Positions 26,524 to 34,291 of a stretch of DNA of 39,478 nucleotides are shown piece by piece. Source of the stretch: Azohydromonas aeria (GTDB lineage: Bacteria; Pseudomonadota; Gammaproteobacteria; Burkholderiales; Burkholderiaceae_C). Position numbers and translations under genes: made by a program. The stretch covers positions 1-39,478 of the forward strand of contig NZ_VIDQ01000070.1 in assembly GCF_009760915.1 (NCBI RefSeq). Reading direction: 5' to 3'. The number at the start of each line of letters is the position of its first letter. Positions within the stretch are counted from its first letter, which is position 1. The notes beneath the pieces are model-generated. The model ran no database searches. It was not told the DNA's origin and saw only the letters and a list, made by a program, of their open reading frames with translations.

Positions 26524-29293
26524 GGGGAACTCCTTGAGGCTGCGGGCTGGCCCCGCGTGCATGACTCATGCGTCGCGCCAGCGGTGTGCGGCGGATCACG
26601 AGCTTTTCGAGCTCGGCCACACAGAACACGAACAGGCCGGCCGCCACGACCTTGACCCACTCCAGCGGCGCCAGTTCCGTCGAGCCGAAGATGGCTTGCA
26701 TGACCGGCGCGTGGGTGTAGGCCAGCTGCAGCGGGATGCACGCGGCAATGGCCCAGAGGACGTAGCGGTTGCCCAGCAGGCCCTCCCGGTTGGCCACCGG
26801 GGCCAGGATGAAGCGGCTGTTGACCAGGTAGAACATCTCCGCCACGACCACCGCGTTGACAACCATCGTGCGCGCGGTGTCGATAGGGGTGCCCTGGCCC
26901 AGTTCCCAGAGGAACAGGCCCAGCGCGCCCGTCATCATCAGGACCGACACCATCAGCACCCGCCAGACGAAGAAGCCCGACAGCAGCGCCTCGCCGGACG
27001 GCCGCGGCCGGCGCTGCATGATGTCGCGCTCCGCGGGCTCGAAGGCCAGCGCCAGTCCCAGCGTGCTGGAGGTCACCATGTTGATCCACAGCACCTGGGC
27101 CGGCGTGAGCGGCAGCGCCAGCTCGAACAGGATGGCCGCGATCACCACCAGGGCTTCGCCGCCGTTGGTCGGCAGCATGAAGAGGATGAACTTCTTGAGG
27201 TTGTCGTAGACCGCGCGGCCCTCCCGCACGGCGCGGGCGATGGTGGCGAAGTTGTCGTCGGCCAGCACCATGTCGGCCGCCTCCTTGGCGGCCTCGGTGC
27301 CCTTGAGACCCATGGCCACACCCACATCGGCGCGCTTGAGGGCCGGCGCATCGTTGACGCCGTCGCCCGTCATGGACACGACCTGCCCGCCGGCCTGGAG
27401 TGCCTGCACCAGGCGCAGCTTGTGCTCGGGACTGGCCCGCGCGAAGACATCCACCTCCATGGCCACGCGGCGCAGCGCCGCATCGTCCATCAGCGACAGC
27501 TCCGCGCCGGTGATGGCAGGCTTGCCCACACCGATGGCCAGCTGCGCGCCGATGGCGCGCGCCGTCTCGGCATGGTCGCCCGTGATCATCTTGACGCGAA
27601 TGCCCGCCTGGTGGCACTCGCGCACCGCGTGCAGCGCCTCCTCGCGTGGCGGGTCGATGATGCCGACCAGCGCCAGCATCACGTAGTCCGACTGTGCATC
27701 GTCGAAGGTCAGCCGCTCGGCGGCGGGTCCGGCCCGCCTGCAGGCCAGTCCCAGCAGCCGCAGGCCCTGGGCTGCCGTGTCGGTGGCCATGCGGCGCCAG
27801 TAGTCCACGTCCAGCGGCTGCTCGCCGCCGTCGCCTGCCTGCGCCCGGCACATGTCCAGGACGCGCTCGGGCGCCCCCTTGACAAAGATCCAGGGCTGGC
27901 CATCGGAGTCACGGTGGAACGTGGCCATGAAGCGGTGCTGCGACTCGAACGGGATCGACTCCAGCCGCGGCCATGCCTCCTCGCCTAGGTGCTGGGTGAA
28001 ACCGGTCTTGCCGCCGAGGACGAGCAGCGCGCCCTCGGTAGGGTCGCCCTCGACGCGCCACAGCCCGGCCTCCTGGCGCAGCCGCGCATCGTTGCACAGC
28101 ACGCCGGCACGGATGGCCAGGGCCAGCGCCGGATAGTGGTCAGGGTCCACGGCATGGCCATGGGCGCTGATCTCGCCCACCGGCTCATAGCCCACGCCGC
28201 TGACATCGAAAACATGGCCCGCGCACACCACGCGCTGCACGGTCATCTCGTTGCGGGTCAGCGTGCCGGTCTTGTCGGAACAGATCACCGTCACCGAGCC
28301 CAGGGCCTCCACCGCCGGCAGGCGCCGGATGATGGCGTTGCGCCGCGCCATGCGCTGCACGCCCAGCGCGAGCGTGACCGTCATGATCGCCGGCAGCCCC
28401 TCGGGGATGGCCGAGGCGGCCAGCGCCACCACCATCATGAACATCTCGGACGCGGCGTGTCCGCGCCACAGGGTGCCCAGCGCGAAGGTTGCCGCCGACA
28501 CGGCCAGGATGGCCTGCGCGAGCACCCGCCCGAAGCGGTCCACCTGCCGCAGCAGCGGCGTGCTCAGGCTCTGGATGCCGCAGAGCATCTGGTTGATCTT
28601 GCCCAGCTCGGTGGCCGAGCCGGTCGTCACGACGATGCCCGTGGCCTGCCCGTAGACCACCAGCGTGCCGGAGTACGCCATGCCGAAGCGGTCGCCCAGC
28701 GCAGCGTCCGCGGCCACGGCGGCATCGCTCTTTTCCACGGGCAAGGACTCGCCGGTCAGCGCCGCTTCCTCGACGCGCAGCTCCTTGACCGCGACCAGGC
28801 GCACGTCGGCCGGCACCCTGTCCCCGGACGCGAGCACGACCACGTCGCCAGGCACCAGCTCCGCGGCGTCGATCTCTCGCCGCACGCCCTCGCGGACCAC
28901 GGTGGCGTGCGGCGAGAGCATGGCCCGGATGGCGTCCAGCGCGGACTCGGCCTTGCCTTCCTGGATGAAACCGATGATGGCGTTGATGACCACGGCCATC
29001 ATCAGCACGCCCGTGTCGACCCAATGCCCCAGCAGCGCGGTGATGGCCGCGGCGGCCATCATCACGTACAACAGGATGTTGTGGAACTGCAGCAGCAGCC
29101 GCAGCAGCGGCCCGCGGCGCTTCGGTGGCGCCAGCCGGTTGGGCCCATACTGGGCCAGCCGGCGACACGCCTCGGCCTCGGTCAGTCCCGCGGGGCCGGT
29201 CTGTAGCGCCTGCTCCGTCCCGGCTCGGGACAGCGTGTGCCAGTGATCGGAGCTCGAGGCCTGCTCAAGGTCAACCGTCGCGCGATCCGTCAT
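26516..29293 (-). CDS. P2-type cation-transporting ATPase
   Basis: The 925-residue enzyme has the full P-type set: N-terminal cation-ATPase domain (about 15-85), actuator with TGES (180-183), PEGLP in TM4 (297-301), phosphorylation site DKTGTLT (Asp340), nucleotide domain with VKGAPERVLDMC, hinge TGDGVNDAPALKRADVGVAM, and a C-terminal group of helices. It is closest in layout to the SERCA/PMR1-type P2 class. TM5 has NGGEALVV, but TM6 reads LWINMVTSSTLGLAL where calcium pumps have NLVTDG, so the metal-site Asp is replaced and the substrate cannot be named (Ca2+, Mn2+, Na+ or other). It is coupled to the downstream usp gene. A relic of a related gene lies at 10940-11060. Confidence 0.93.
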   Translation of the reverse strand: MTDRATVDLEQASSSDHWHTLSRAGTEQALQTGPAGLTEAEACRRLAQYGPNRLAPPKRRGPLLRLLLQFHNILLYVMMAAAAITALLGHWVDTGVLMMAVVINAIIGFIQEGKAESALDAIRAMLSPHATVVREGVRREIDAAELVPGDVVVLASGDRVPADVRLVAVKELRVEEAALTGESLPVEKSDAAVAADAALGDRFGMAYSGTLVVYGQATGIVVTTGSATELGKINQMLCGIQSLSTPLLRQVDRFGRVLAQAILAVSAATFALGTLWRGHAASEMFMMVVALAASAIPEGLPAIMTVTLALGVQRMARRNAIIRRLPAVEALGSVTVICSDKTGTLTRNEMTVQRVVCAGHVFDVSGVGYEPVGEISAHGHAVDPDHYPALALAIRAGVLCNDARLRQEAGLWRVEGDPTEGALLVLGGKTGFTQHLGEEAWPRLESIPFESQHRFMATFHRDSDGQPWIFVKGAPERVLDMCRAQAGDGGEQPLDVDYWRRMATDTAAQGLRLLGLACRRAGPAAERLTFDDAQSDYVMLALVGIIDPPREEALHAVRECHQAGIRVKMITGDHAETARAIGAQLAIGVGKPAITGAELSLMDDAALRRVAMEVDVFARASPEHKLRLVQALQAGGQVVSMTGDGVNDAPALKRADVGVAMGLKGTEAAKEAADMVLADDNFATIARAVREGRAVYDNLKKFILFMLPTNGGEALVVIAAILFELALPLTPAQVLWINMVTSSTLGLALAFEPAERDIMQRRPRPSGEALLSGFFVWRVLMVSVLMMTGALGLFLWELGQGTPIDTARTMVVNAVVVAEMFYLVNSRFILAPVANREGLLGNRYVLWAIAACIPLQLAYTHAPVMQAIFGSTELAPLEWVKVVAAGLFVFCVAELEKLVIRRTPLARRMSHARGASPQPQGVPHG

Positions 29294-29498
29294 GCGTCAG
29301 GGCTTGTCCTTGCCTGAAGTGGAAATGGAAGGCAGGGCACCATCGAGCCAGCCATGCGCCTACTCTGGCAGAGGAAGCGCTTGCTCAAGCGAATGTGGAC
29401 AAGAAAGCTCGGACAGCCGGTGCAGTCGTTCCCGTGCCAGTGACTTGGCGTCACTGCAGGCGTCTGATTCCAGTTCTTCATTCGCACTGGAAGAAAGC
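29294..29498. promoter_or_regulatory. Upstream region of the P-type ATPase gene
   Basis: This must hold the promoter of the ATPase-usp operon (minus strand). No coding frame or strong promoter consensus is visible. Confidence 0.35.
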
Positions 29499-29572
29499 CC
29501 GTTCGGGCTGAGCCTGTCGAAGCCCCCGGCACAGCCAGCCTACACGCCCTTCGACAAGCTCAGGGCGAACGG
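29499..29572. repeat. Paired REP-like inverted repeat
   Basis: Two 27-base arms in opposite orientation are separated by 20 bases. The left arm starts CCGTTCGGGCTGAGCCTGTC (29499) and the right arm (29546-29572), read on the minus strand, starts CCGTTCGCCCTGAGCTTGTC. The GCCCTTCGACAAGCTCAGGG core is an abundant extragenic repeat in many proteobacteria. It sits between the ATPase gene and the Tn3 relic. Confidence 0.8.
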
Positions 29573-29615
29573 TGATCTTTCAGTGACGACTTGAAGTTGG
29601 AATGAGCGCGCGTTT

Positions 29616-29755
29616 TCAGCCGATCCCTGGGTGGCGAGATCGCTCAACGCGATCATGTATCAGTGACTGCGCGTGCCGCTCCACGCCAAAGCGCATCGTG
29701 CCGCGGAAGTTGATGTGGCCGAAATAGACCGGCCCGATGCGCCGCAGCCGGTCTG
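29616..29755 (-). pseudogene. tnpA: Tn3-family transposase C-terminal relic
   Basis: The minus strand encodes LRRIGPVYFGHINFRGTMRF, then GVERHAQSLIHDRVERSRHPGIG and a stop at 29616-29618. This aligns with the last residues of the transposase at the right edge (LRRIGPAHFGHINFRGTMRF). The DNA shares GTGCCGCGGAAGTTGATGTG exactly, while flanking bases differ, so it came from a related but different transposon. Homology ends near 29755 and nothing else of the gene remains. Confidence 0.85.
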
Positions 29756-30038
29756 ACCGTGCCAGACAGAAAGGACAGGCTCTGAGTCAGGCCAGGAGTG
29801 CAGCAGCGATTCCCACAAGGAACGGCATGCTGATGCCAGCCGAAGGGCCTTGGCACACCGCCCTTGAGGTCTTGCACCTGCCAAGCACTGAAGCCGGTGC
29901 GATTGCCGGGGCTGGGAGTGGCGGCTTGGGCTGGCAGGGTACTGTTTGAGGCAGGAAGAAACAGGTCTTCCTGTGGGCTTGTCGCTCCAAGAACGGTGCG
30001 ATCGAGCCGGCCCGGCTGTGCCGGGCCAGTGGAGCGGG
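29756..30038. other. Intergenic, no supported gene
   Basis: Several frames are open on the minus strand, including one ending in a hydrophobic stretch (SMPFLVGIAAALLA at 29787), but none has a ribosome-binding site or convincing composition. It may be decayed sequence next to the Tn3 relic. Confidence 0.35.
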
Positions 30039-30242
30039 TCAAGGCCTACCGGGAGGCCAACCTGGTGGCTTCCCCGGGGGCTTGCCGGGAGGCCCCCCGC
30101 CTGGTGGCCCACCTGGTGGTCCAGGCGGCTTGATCGAACCTGCCTTGGCGAACTCGGGCGCCGCTGCGAGCGTCAGGATCGCCGGGGCCACATAAGCGCC
30201 ACGCTTGACGAAGTCGCGGCGCGTCTTGTCCGGTGCTGTCAT
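30039..30242 (-). CDS. Small Tat-signal protein with Pro/Gly-rich tail
   Basis: A near-perfect ribosome-binding site, AAGGAGGT, lies six bases before the ATG at 30242. The 67-residue product has a twin-arginine type N-terminus (TRRDFVKRGAYVAPAILTLA), a likely cleavage after APEFAKA, and a mature part of only ~32 residues made of PPG repeats (PPGPPGGPPGGGPPGKPPGK then PPGWPPGRP). Short proteins with this RRxFVK...YVAPAILTL leader occur in Burkholderiales, but their function is unknown. The strong initiation signal argues that it is made in quantity. It is encoded downstream of the beta-propeller gene in the same direction, about 230 bases away. Confidence 0.75.
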   Translation of the reverse strand: MTAPDKTRRDFVKRGAYVAPAILTLAAAPEFAKAGSIKPPGPPGGPPGGGPPGKPPGKPPGWPPGRP

Positions 30243-30474
30243 TGGTTACCTCCTTGGTCCAACTGTGGACCGGGTGAGAGTCAAGCACCATTCAGGCCGC
30301 CTGTTGATGAGGAGGTTCTCGTCTATCCGGGGGAGAGCTGGCCGCTTTCGCATGAGGTAGAGCGGCTGCCGGCATGACAGTGATCTCGGGCAAGCTGACT
30401 CGGGCAGCAGCGGCGGTGCGCGTCCATGCGGGGACCGGCTTGCGCAGGCCCAGGCAGCATGGGGTCAAGGCGCT
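30243..30474. other. Intergenic region before the Tat-signal gene
   Basis: Apart from the ribosome-binding site at its left end, nothing recognisable is seen. Confidence 0.35.
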
Positions 30475-31434
30475 TCAGGGCAGTACCACCGCCATGTACG
30501 GCACGCGTCCCACGGGCACGCTCTTGAGCGCCTTGCCCGCGGCCACGTCCACGAGGGTCACGTCGTCGCTCAGGCCGTTGCTCACCACCAGGCGGCTCTC
30601 GTCGGGGCTCAGTGCCACGTGCCAGGCGCGCTTGCCCACCAGCACGGTCTTGGTGAGCTGGCGGCTGGCCACGTCGATGAAGCCGACGTGGTTGGCGCGC
30701 CCCATGGAGACGAAGGCGGTCTTGCCGCCGCGCGTCATGGTCAGGCCCACGGGCGTGATGTCCTCGGCGCGCGCGCCCTTGAGCGCCAGCTTGATGGTGT
30801 GGGCCACGGCCAGGTCCTTGACCGAGATGACGCTCACGCTCGCGTCGAGCTCGTTGCTCACCCACAGCTGCGCGCCGTCGGGCGTGAACACCATGCGGCG
30901 CGGGCGCTTGCCGGCCGGGATGTTCTTCACCAGCTTGCCGCTGGCCGTGTCCACCACGTGGACCATGTTGGCCACCTCGGAGGTGACGAACACCAGCTTG
31001 CCGTCGGGCGAGGTCTTCACGCCCTCGGGCTCCTTGCCCACCGGCACCGAGGCCAGCGTCTTGCCGCTGGCCGCGTCGATGGTCACCAGCGCACCCTCGT
31101 CCTCGGCCGACACGAACAGCGTCTTGCCGTCCCTGGAGAAGTCGAAGGCCTCGGGATCGTCGCCCAGCGCGACGCGGCCGACCGACTTGCGGCTCGCGAT
31201 GTCGATCACGTCGGCCTGGCCGGACTCGGTGCAGGCCACGAACAGCCGCTTGCCGTCCGGCGCCACCTGCATGTGGCGCGGGCGCTTGCAGGTGTTGATC
31301 ACGCCGGCCACGGCCTGCGTCTTGAGGTCCACCAGCGTCAGCGCATGGTCCTTCTCGCTCGACACCCAGGCGGTCTGGGCGGCTGCGGCCGTGGCGGCCA
31401 TTGCAAGCACGGCAACCATGAACTGCTTGGACAT
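30475..31434 (-). CDS. Periplasmic YVTN beta-propeller protein (PQQ-catabolism-associated type)
   Basis: Translation from the ATG at 31434, preceded by AAAGGAGA, gives 319 residues. The signal peptide is MSKQFMVAVLAMAATAAAA, with cleavage near residue 19. The rest is about seven repeats of ~40-45 residues with motifs such as SPDGKLVFVTSEVANMVHVV and APDGKRLFVACTESGQADVI, the YVTN/lactonase-like propeller pattern. It resembles the beta-propeller proteins found beside PQQ-dependent alcohol oxidation genes and E. coli YncE, which lies beside the TonB-dependent PQQ receptor gene yncD (pqqU). Here too a TonB-dependent receptor gene is next door, upstream in the same direction, with a terminator between them. 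The biochemical role of such propellers is not established; a periplasmic binding or scaffold role is likely. Confidence 0.88.
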   Translation of the reverse strand: MSKQFMVAVLAMAATAAAAQTAWVSSEKDHALTLVDLKTQAVAGVINTCKRPRHMQVAPDGKRLFVACTESGQADVIDIASRKSVGRVALGDDPEAFDFSRDGKTLFVSAEDEGALVTIDAASGKTLASVPVGKEPEGVKTSPDGKLVFVTSEVANMVHVVDTASGKLVKNIPAGKRPRRMVFTPDGAQLWVSNELDASVSVISVKDLAVAHTIKLALKGARAEDITPVGLTMTRGGKTAFVSMGRANHVGFIDVASRQLTKTVLVGKRAWHVALSPDESRLVVSNGLSDDVTLVDVAAGKALKSVPVGRVPYMAVVLP

Positions 31435-31494
31435 GCAGGCTCTCCTTTCATATGGCAACGCTACGCGAGCGCCACGGGTCATTCCATTCGCCGG

Positions 31495-31557
31495 AAAAAA
31501 TGCCCGAAGGCACCCCGCCCCTCTATTGAGGAGGGCTGTGTTCGAGGCGCCTTCGGG
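31495..31557 (-). terminator. Rho-independent terminator between receptor and propeller genes
   Basis: On the minus strand CCCGAAGGC (31557-31549) pairs with GCCTTCGGG (31511-31503), enclosing a second stem made of CCCTC/GAGGG-type arms, and is followed by CATTTTTT. Stem plus T-run is the classical form. It lies about 150 bases past the TonB receptor stop and 60 bases before the propeller start, so the propeller gene likely has its own promoter or depends on read-through. Confidence 0.75.
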
Positions 31558-31702
31558 ACCCAACACGTCCGGCGCCCGGACGTGCATGCGCTCGATGGCT
31601 CAGTGAAGTGCAGCCTGACAGGCATGGGCCTGCTCGTTTGTATCCCCCCGCCGGATGCCGGCGCGCGATGGCTTGCGGCGAAAGGGGTAGGCCGCTGCGG
31701 GA

Positions 31703-34021
31703 TCAGAAGCGGTACCGCGCCCCCACGAAGAAGCTGCGCGGCGCGCCGGGCGCAACGAACACCGCGTCGCGCTCGTCGCCGCTGTAGCTGCCGGTGGGGG
31801 TGAACACCGTCTCGGCCAGGGCACCGAAGCTCTCGTAGCGGCGGTCGAAGACGTTGTTGACCTTGGCAAAGAACTCCCAGCCCTGCTGCTGCGGCAGCAC
31901 CTGGGGACGCCAGCTCGCGCGCAGGTTGAACACCGCGTGGCCCGGCAGGCCCAGGTCCACGATCTCGTCCTCGTCGTCCTCGATGCGCCCGTCCTCGTTG
32001 CCGGCAGTGCCGCGCCGCGACAGCGCCTGCACGTCGCCGCCGACGCTCCAGCCCGGTGCGAAGCGCCAGTCCGCGCCCAGCTTCAGGCTGTGCTTGGGCA
32101 GCCCCGCGATGCGCGTGCCCGGCACCACCGTGACGTTGCGCTCGCCCTGGCGCAGCACCCCGTTGGCCTCGTAGGTGGCCTGCAGGAAGCTGTAGCCCAG
32201 CGTCCAGGACACGGCGCCCAGGCGCCCCTGCAGGTCCAGGTCGATGCCCTGGTGGCGCGTGCGCGCGAAGTTTTCGAAGTAGCCCTGCTGGCTGGTGGCA
32301 CTGACGCTGCGGAAGAGGATGTCGTCGCGGTTGATGGTGCGGTAGGCCGCGGCGCTGAACTGCAGCGAACGGCTCAGCGGCCAGCGCATGCCGACCTCGG
32401 CCGTGCGCGAGACGACCTGCTTCAGGTACGGGTCGGCCTGCAGCCCCGCGGGCAGCCGGCACGGTTCCTCGGGGTCGGCGCAGCCCAGCTCGATGACGGT
32501 GGGCACTCGGTTGTTGCGCGCGACGTTGGCGAAAAGCGTGGGGCCGCCTTCGAGCTGGTGGGCGATGCCCAGCGCGGGGTTGAGGCTGTTGTAGCGGAAC
32601 TTCTCGTTGGGCCGCTCGTTGACCGCGCCGGTGTCGTCGTCCACGCTTGTGAGCTGGTTGCTCACGCGGGCGTGGTTGTAGCGCAGTGTGCCCGTGAGGT
32701 GCGTGCGCGGCGCCACGCGCCAGGTGTCGGTGCCGTAGAGGCCGAAGGCCAGCGAGCGGCCCGATACGCGCGCACCCAGCTCGGCCTCCTCGTCGCCGGG
32801 CAGCACGCCGCGGCTGTCGTCGAAGAAGCCTTCCTGCTCGGTTTCGTGGAAGCGCGTGCGGCTGCCATCGACCGTGGCGCCGAGCTGCCACTGGTGCGCA
32901 CCGGTCTTGCCCGAGAGGCTCAGTGCCACGCCGGCGCTCTTCTGGCGCGTGTGCGTGGTGTTGAAGGAGGCGTTTTCGTCCCCATCGGGTTCCTCGGCCT
33001 CGTCGCCGTTGACGGTGTCGCGGCGCGAATTGCGCACGTAGGCCAGCGCCGCCAGCTCGGTGGTGGCGTCGATCTGGTGGCGCATGTTCAGGCTGAGCTG
33101 CGCCAGCCGGTTGGTGGTGCGGTCGGGGTGGGTGTAGACGCTCTCGCGGCGGTTGGCGTAGAGGTCGGGCTCGCGCGTGACGACGCCGCCGTCCTCGTCC
33201 AGCGTGTAGGCCGGCACCAGGCCGTTGCCCACCAGGCGGCTGCGGCCGAGCTGCAGCGCCACGTCCCACTCGGTGTCGCCGGCGCGGTGGCCCACCTTGG
33301 CCAGCACGTTGCCCAGCCGGCCGTCGGAGTGGTCGCGCCAGCCGTTCTCGTCGAACAGGCCGCCGGCCACGTAGCTGTGCCAGCCCGTGTCGTCGCTGGT
33401 GCCGTAGCTCAGGTCCAGGCGCTTGCGACCGAAACTGCCCGCGGAGATCTCGGCGCGCACGCCCGGCGCGGTGAGGCCGCTGTGCGTGGTGAAGGACAGT
33501 GCGCCGCCCAGGGTGTTGAGCCCGAAGGCCGGGTTGGCGCCCGGCACCAGCGTCAGGCTGTTGATGGAGAACTCCGGGATCAGGTCCCAGTTGACGACGT
33601 CGCCGAAGGGCTCGTTGACGCGCACACCGTCCAGGTACACCGAGATGCCCTGTGCCGCGCCCAGCAGCGGCGAGGCGCGGAAGCCCCGGTAGGTCAGGTC
33701 GCCCTGGAAGGGGCTGCCCTGCACGTCGTTGACCTGCACCCCGGGCAGGTTGCGGTTCATGAAGTCGATGAGGTTGTCGGCCTTGCTCTCGTCCAGCCGC
33801 TCGCGGCGCACGCTTTGCGTGCTGTAGGGCAGCAGGTTGCGGTCCACGCCCTGCCCGGGCAGCGGCGAGGTGCCGATGATCTCCACCGTGGCAGTGGGCG
33901 TTTGCGCGGACTGGGCCTGGCCCGCCAGCGGCAGGGACAGCAGCCCGCACGCGCACAGGGCCATGGCGAGCGGGCGCGGTAATGCGACCGGCTTCGGGCC
34001 CCGGGACTTCTTGGAATGCAA
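31703..34021 (-). CDS. TonB-dependent outer-membrane receptor
   Basis: Translation from the TTG at 34021 (SD GAGGAG six bases upstream) gives 772 residues. An in-frame ATG at 34045 would add eight residues; one at 34117 adds a poor leader. The sequence has a signal peptide (LALAMALCACGLL-type core ending in GQAQS), a TonB-box-like VEIIGT, and a plug domain (about 50-165) with DFMNRNLPGVQVNDVQGSPF and SVYLDGVRVNEPFGD. A 22-strand barrel follows, ending in the typical aromatic C-terminus ARYRF. Such receptors import scarce ligands such as metal chelates or cofactors. The substrate is not evident from sequence; the neighbouring propeller and lanmodulin-like genes suggest a lanthanide chelate or PQQ. 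Confidence 0.93.
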   Translation of the reverse strand: MHSKKSRGPKPVALPRPLAMALCACGLLSLPLAGQAQSAQTPTATVEIIGTSPLPGQGVDRNLLPYSTQSVRRERLDESKADNLIDFMNRNLPGVQVNDVQGSPFQGDLTYRGFRASPLLGAAQGISVYLDGVRVNEPFGDVVNWDLIPEFSINSLTLVPGANPAFGLNTLGGALSFTTHSGLTAPGVRAEISAGSFGRKRLDLSYGTSDDTGWHSYVAGGLFDENGWRDHSDGRLGNVLAKVGHRAGDTEWDVALQLGRSRLVGNGLVPAYTLDEDGGVVTREPDLYANRRESVYTHPDRTTNRLAQLSLNMRHQIDATTELAALAYVRNSRRDTVNGDEAEEPDGDENASFNTTHTRQKSAGVALSLSGKTGAHQWQLGATVDGSRTRFHETEQEGFFDDSRGVLPGDEEAELGARVSGRSLAFGLYGTDTWRVAPRTHLTGTLRYNHARVSNQLTSVDDDTGAVNERPNEKFRYNSLNPALGIAHQLEGGPTLFANVARNNRVPTVIELGCADPEEPCRLPAGLQADPYLKQVVSRTAEVGMRWPLSRSLQFSAAAYRTINRDDILFRSVSATSQQGYFENFARTRHQGIDLDLQGRLGAVSWTLGYSFLQATYEANGVLRQGERNVTVVPGTRIAGLPKHSLKLGADWRFAPGWSVGGDVQALSRRGTAGNEDGRIEDDEDEIVDLGLPGHAVFNLRASWRPQVLPQQQGWEFFAKVNNVFDRRYESFGALAETVFTPTGSYSGDERDAVFVAPGAPRSFFVGARYRF

Positions 34022-34291
34022 CGGCGTCTCCTCGTTGGTGGTCATGGCAGCCATGCTGGAGCGGGCGGTCATCGCCTGCGCGCTAGCGCAGTTGTGCGCA
34101 CCGGCTCCGCTGGCCACCAGTTTTCAATTGGTCGATTTAGGCATGCAGCCTATGCGCGCCGGCGCATGACGCCCTCGGGAATTCTTCCCGACTTGCGGAC
34201 CATCGCAGCCGCTGACGTGCTTGCGCTGCGATAGTCACCCGGGTGTGGCCGTGGCCGCACAGGGCCCCTTCCGTTTTTCGGTTCAGAACTG
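34022..34291. promoter_or_regulatory. Divergent control region between receptor and two-component genes
   Basis: This must hold the promoters of the TonB receptor gene (minus) and the kinase gene (plus). Dyads seen are a perfect 10-bp palindrome GCGCTAGCGC (34080-34089), ATGCGC/GCGCAT around a 4-base loop (34152-34167), and a CAATTG-centred patch with ACCA/TTGGT arms in 34121-34138. Any could be a binding site for the LuxR-type regulator encoded nearby; this is inference. Confidence 0.4.

Noticed and set aside
29787..29990. Small frame ending in a hydrophobic helix
   Set aside because: No ribosome-binding site, Cys/Pro-rich start, and it lies beside transposon debris; insufficient support for a gene.
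31937..33982. Long plus-strand frame antisense to the TonB receptor
   Set aside because: Low-complexity Val/Ala/Gly/Arg composition with no recognised motif, on the reverse of a clear receptor gene.
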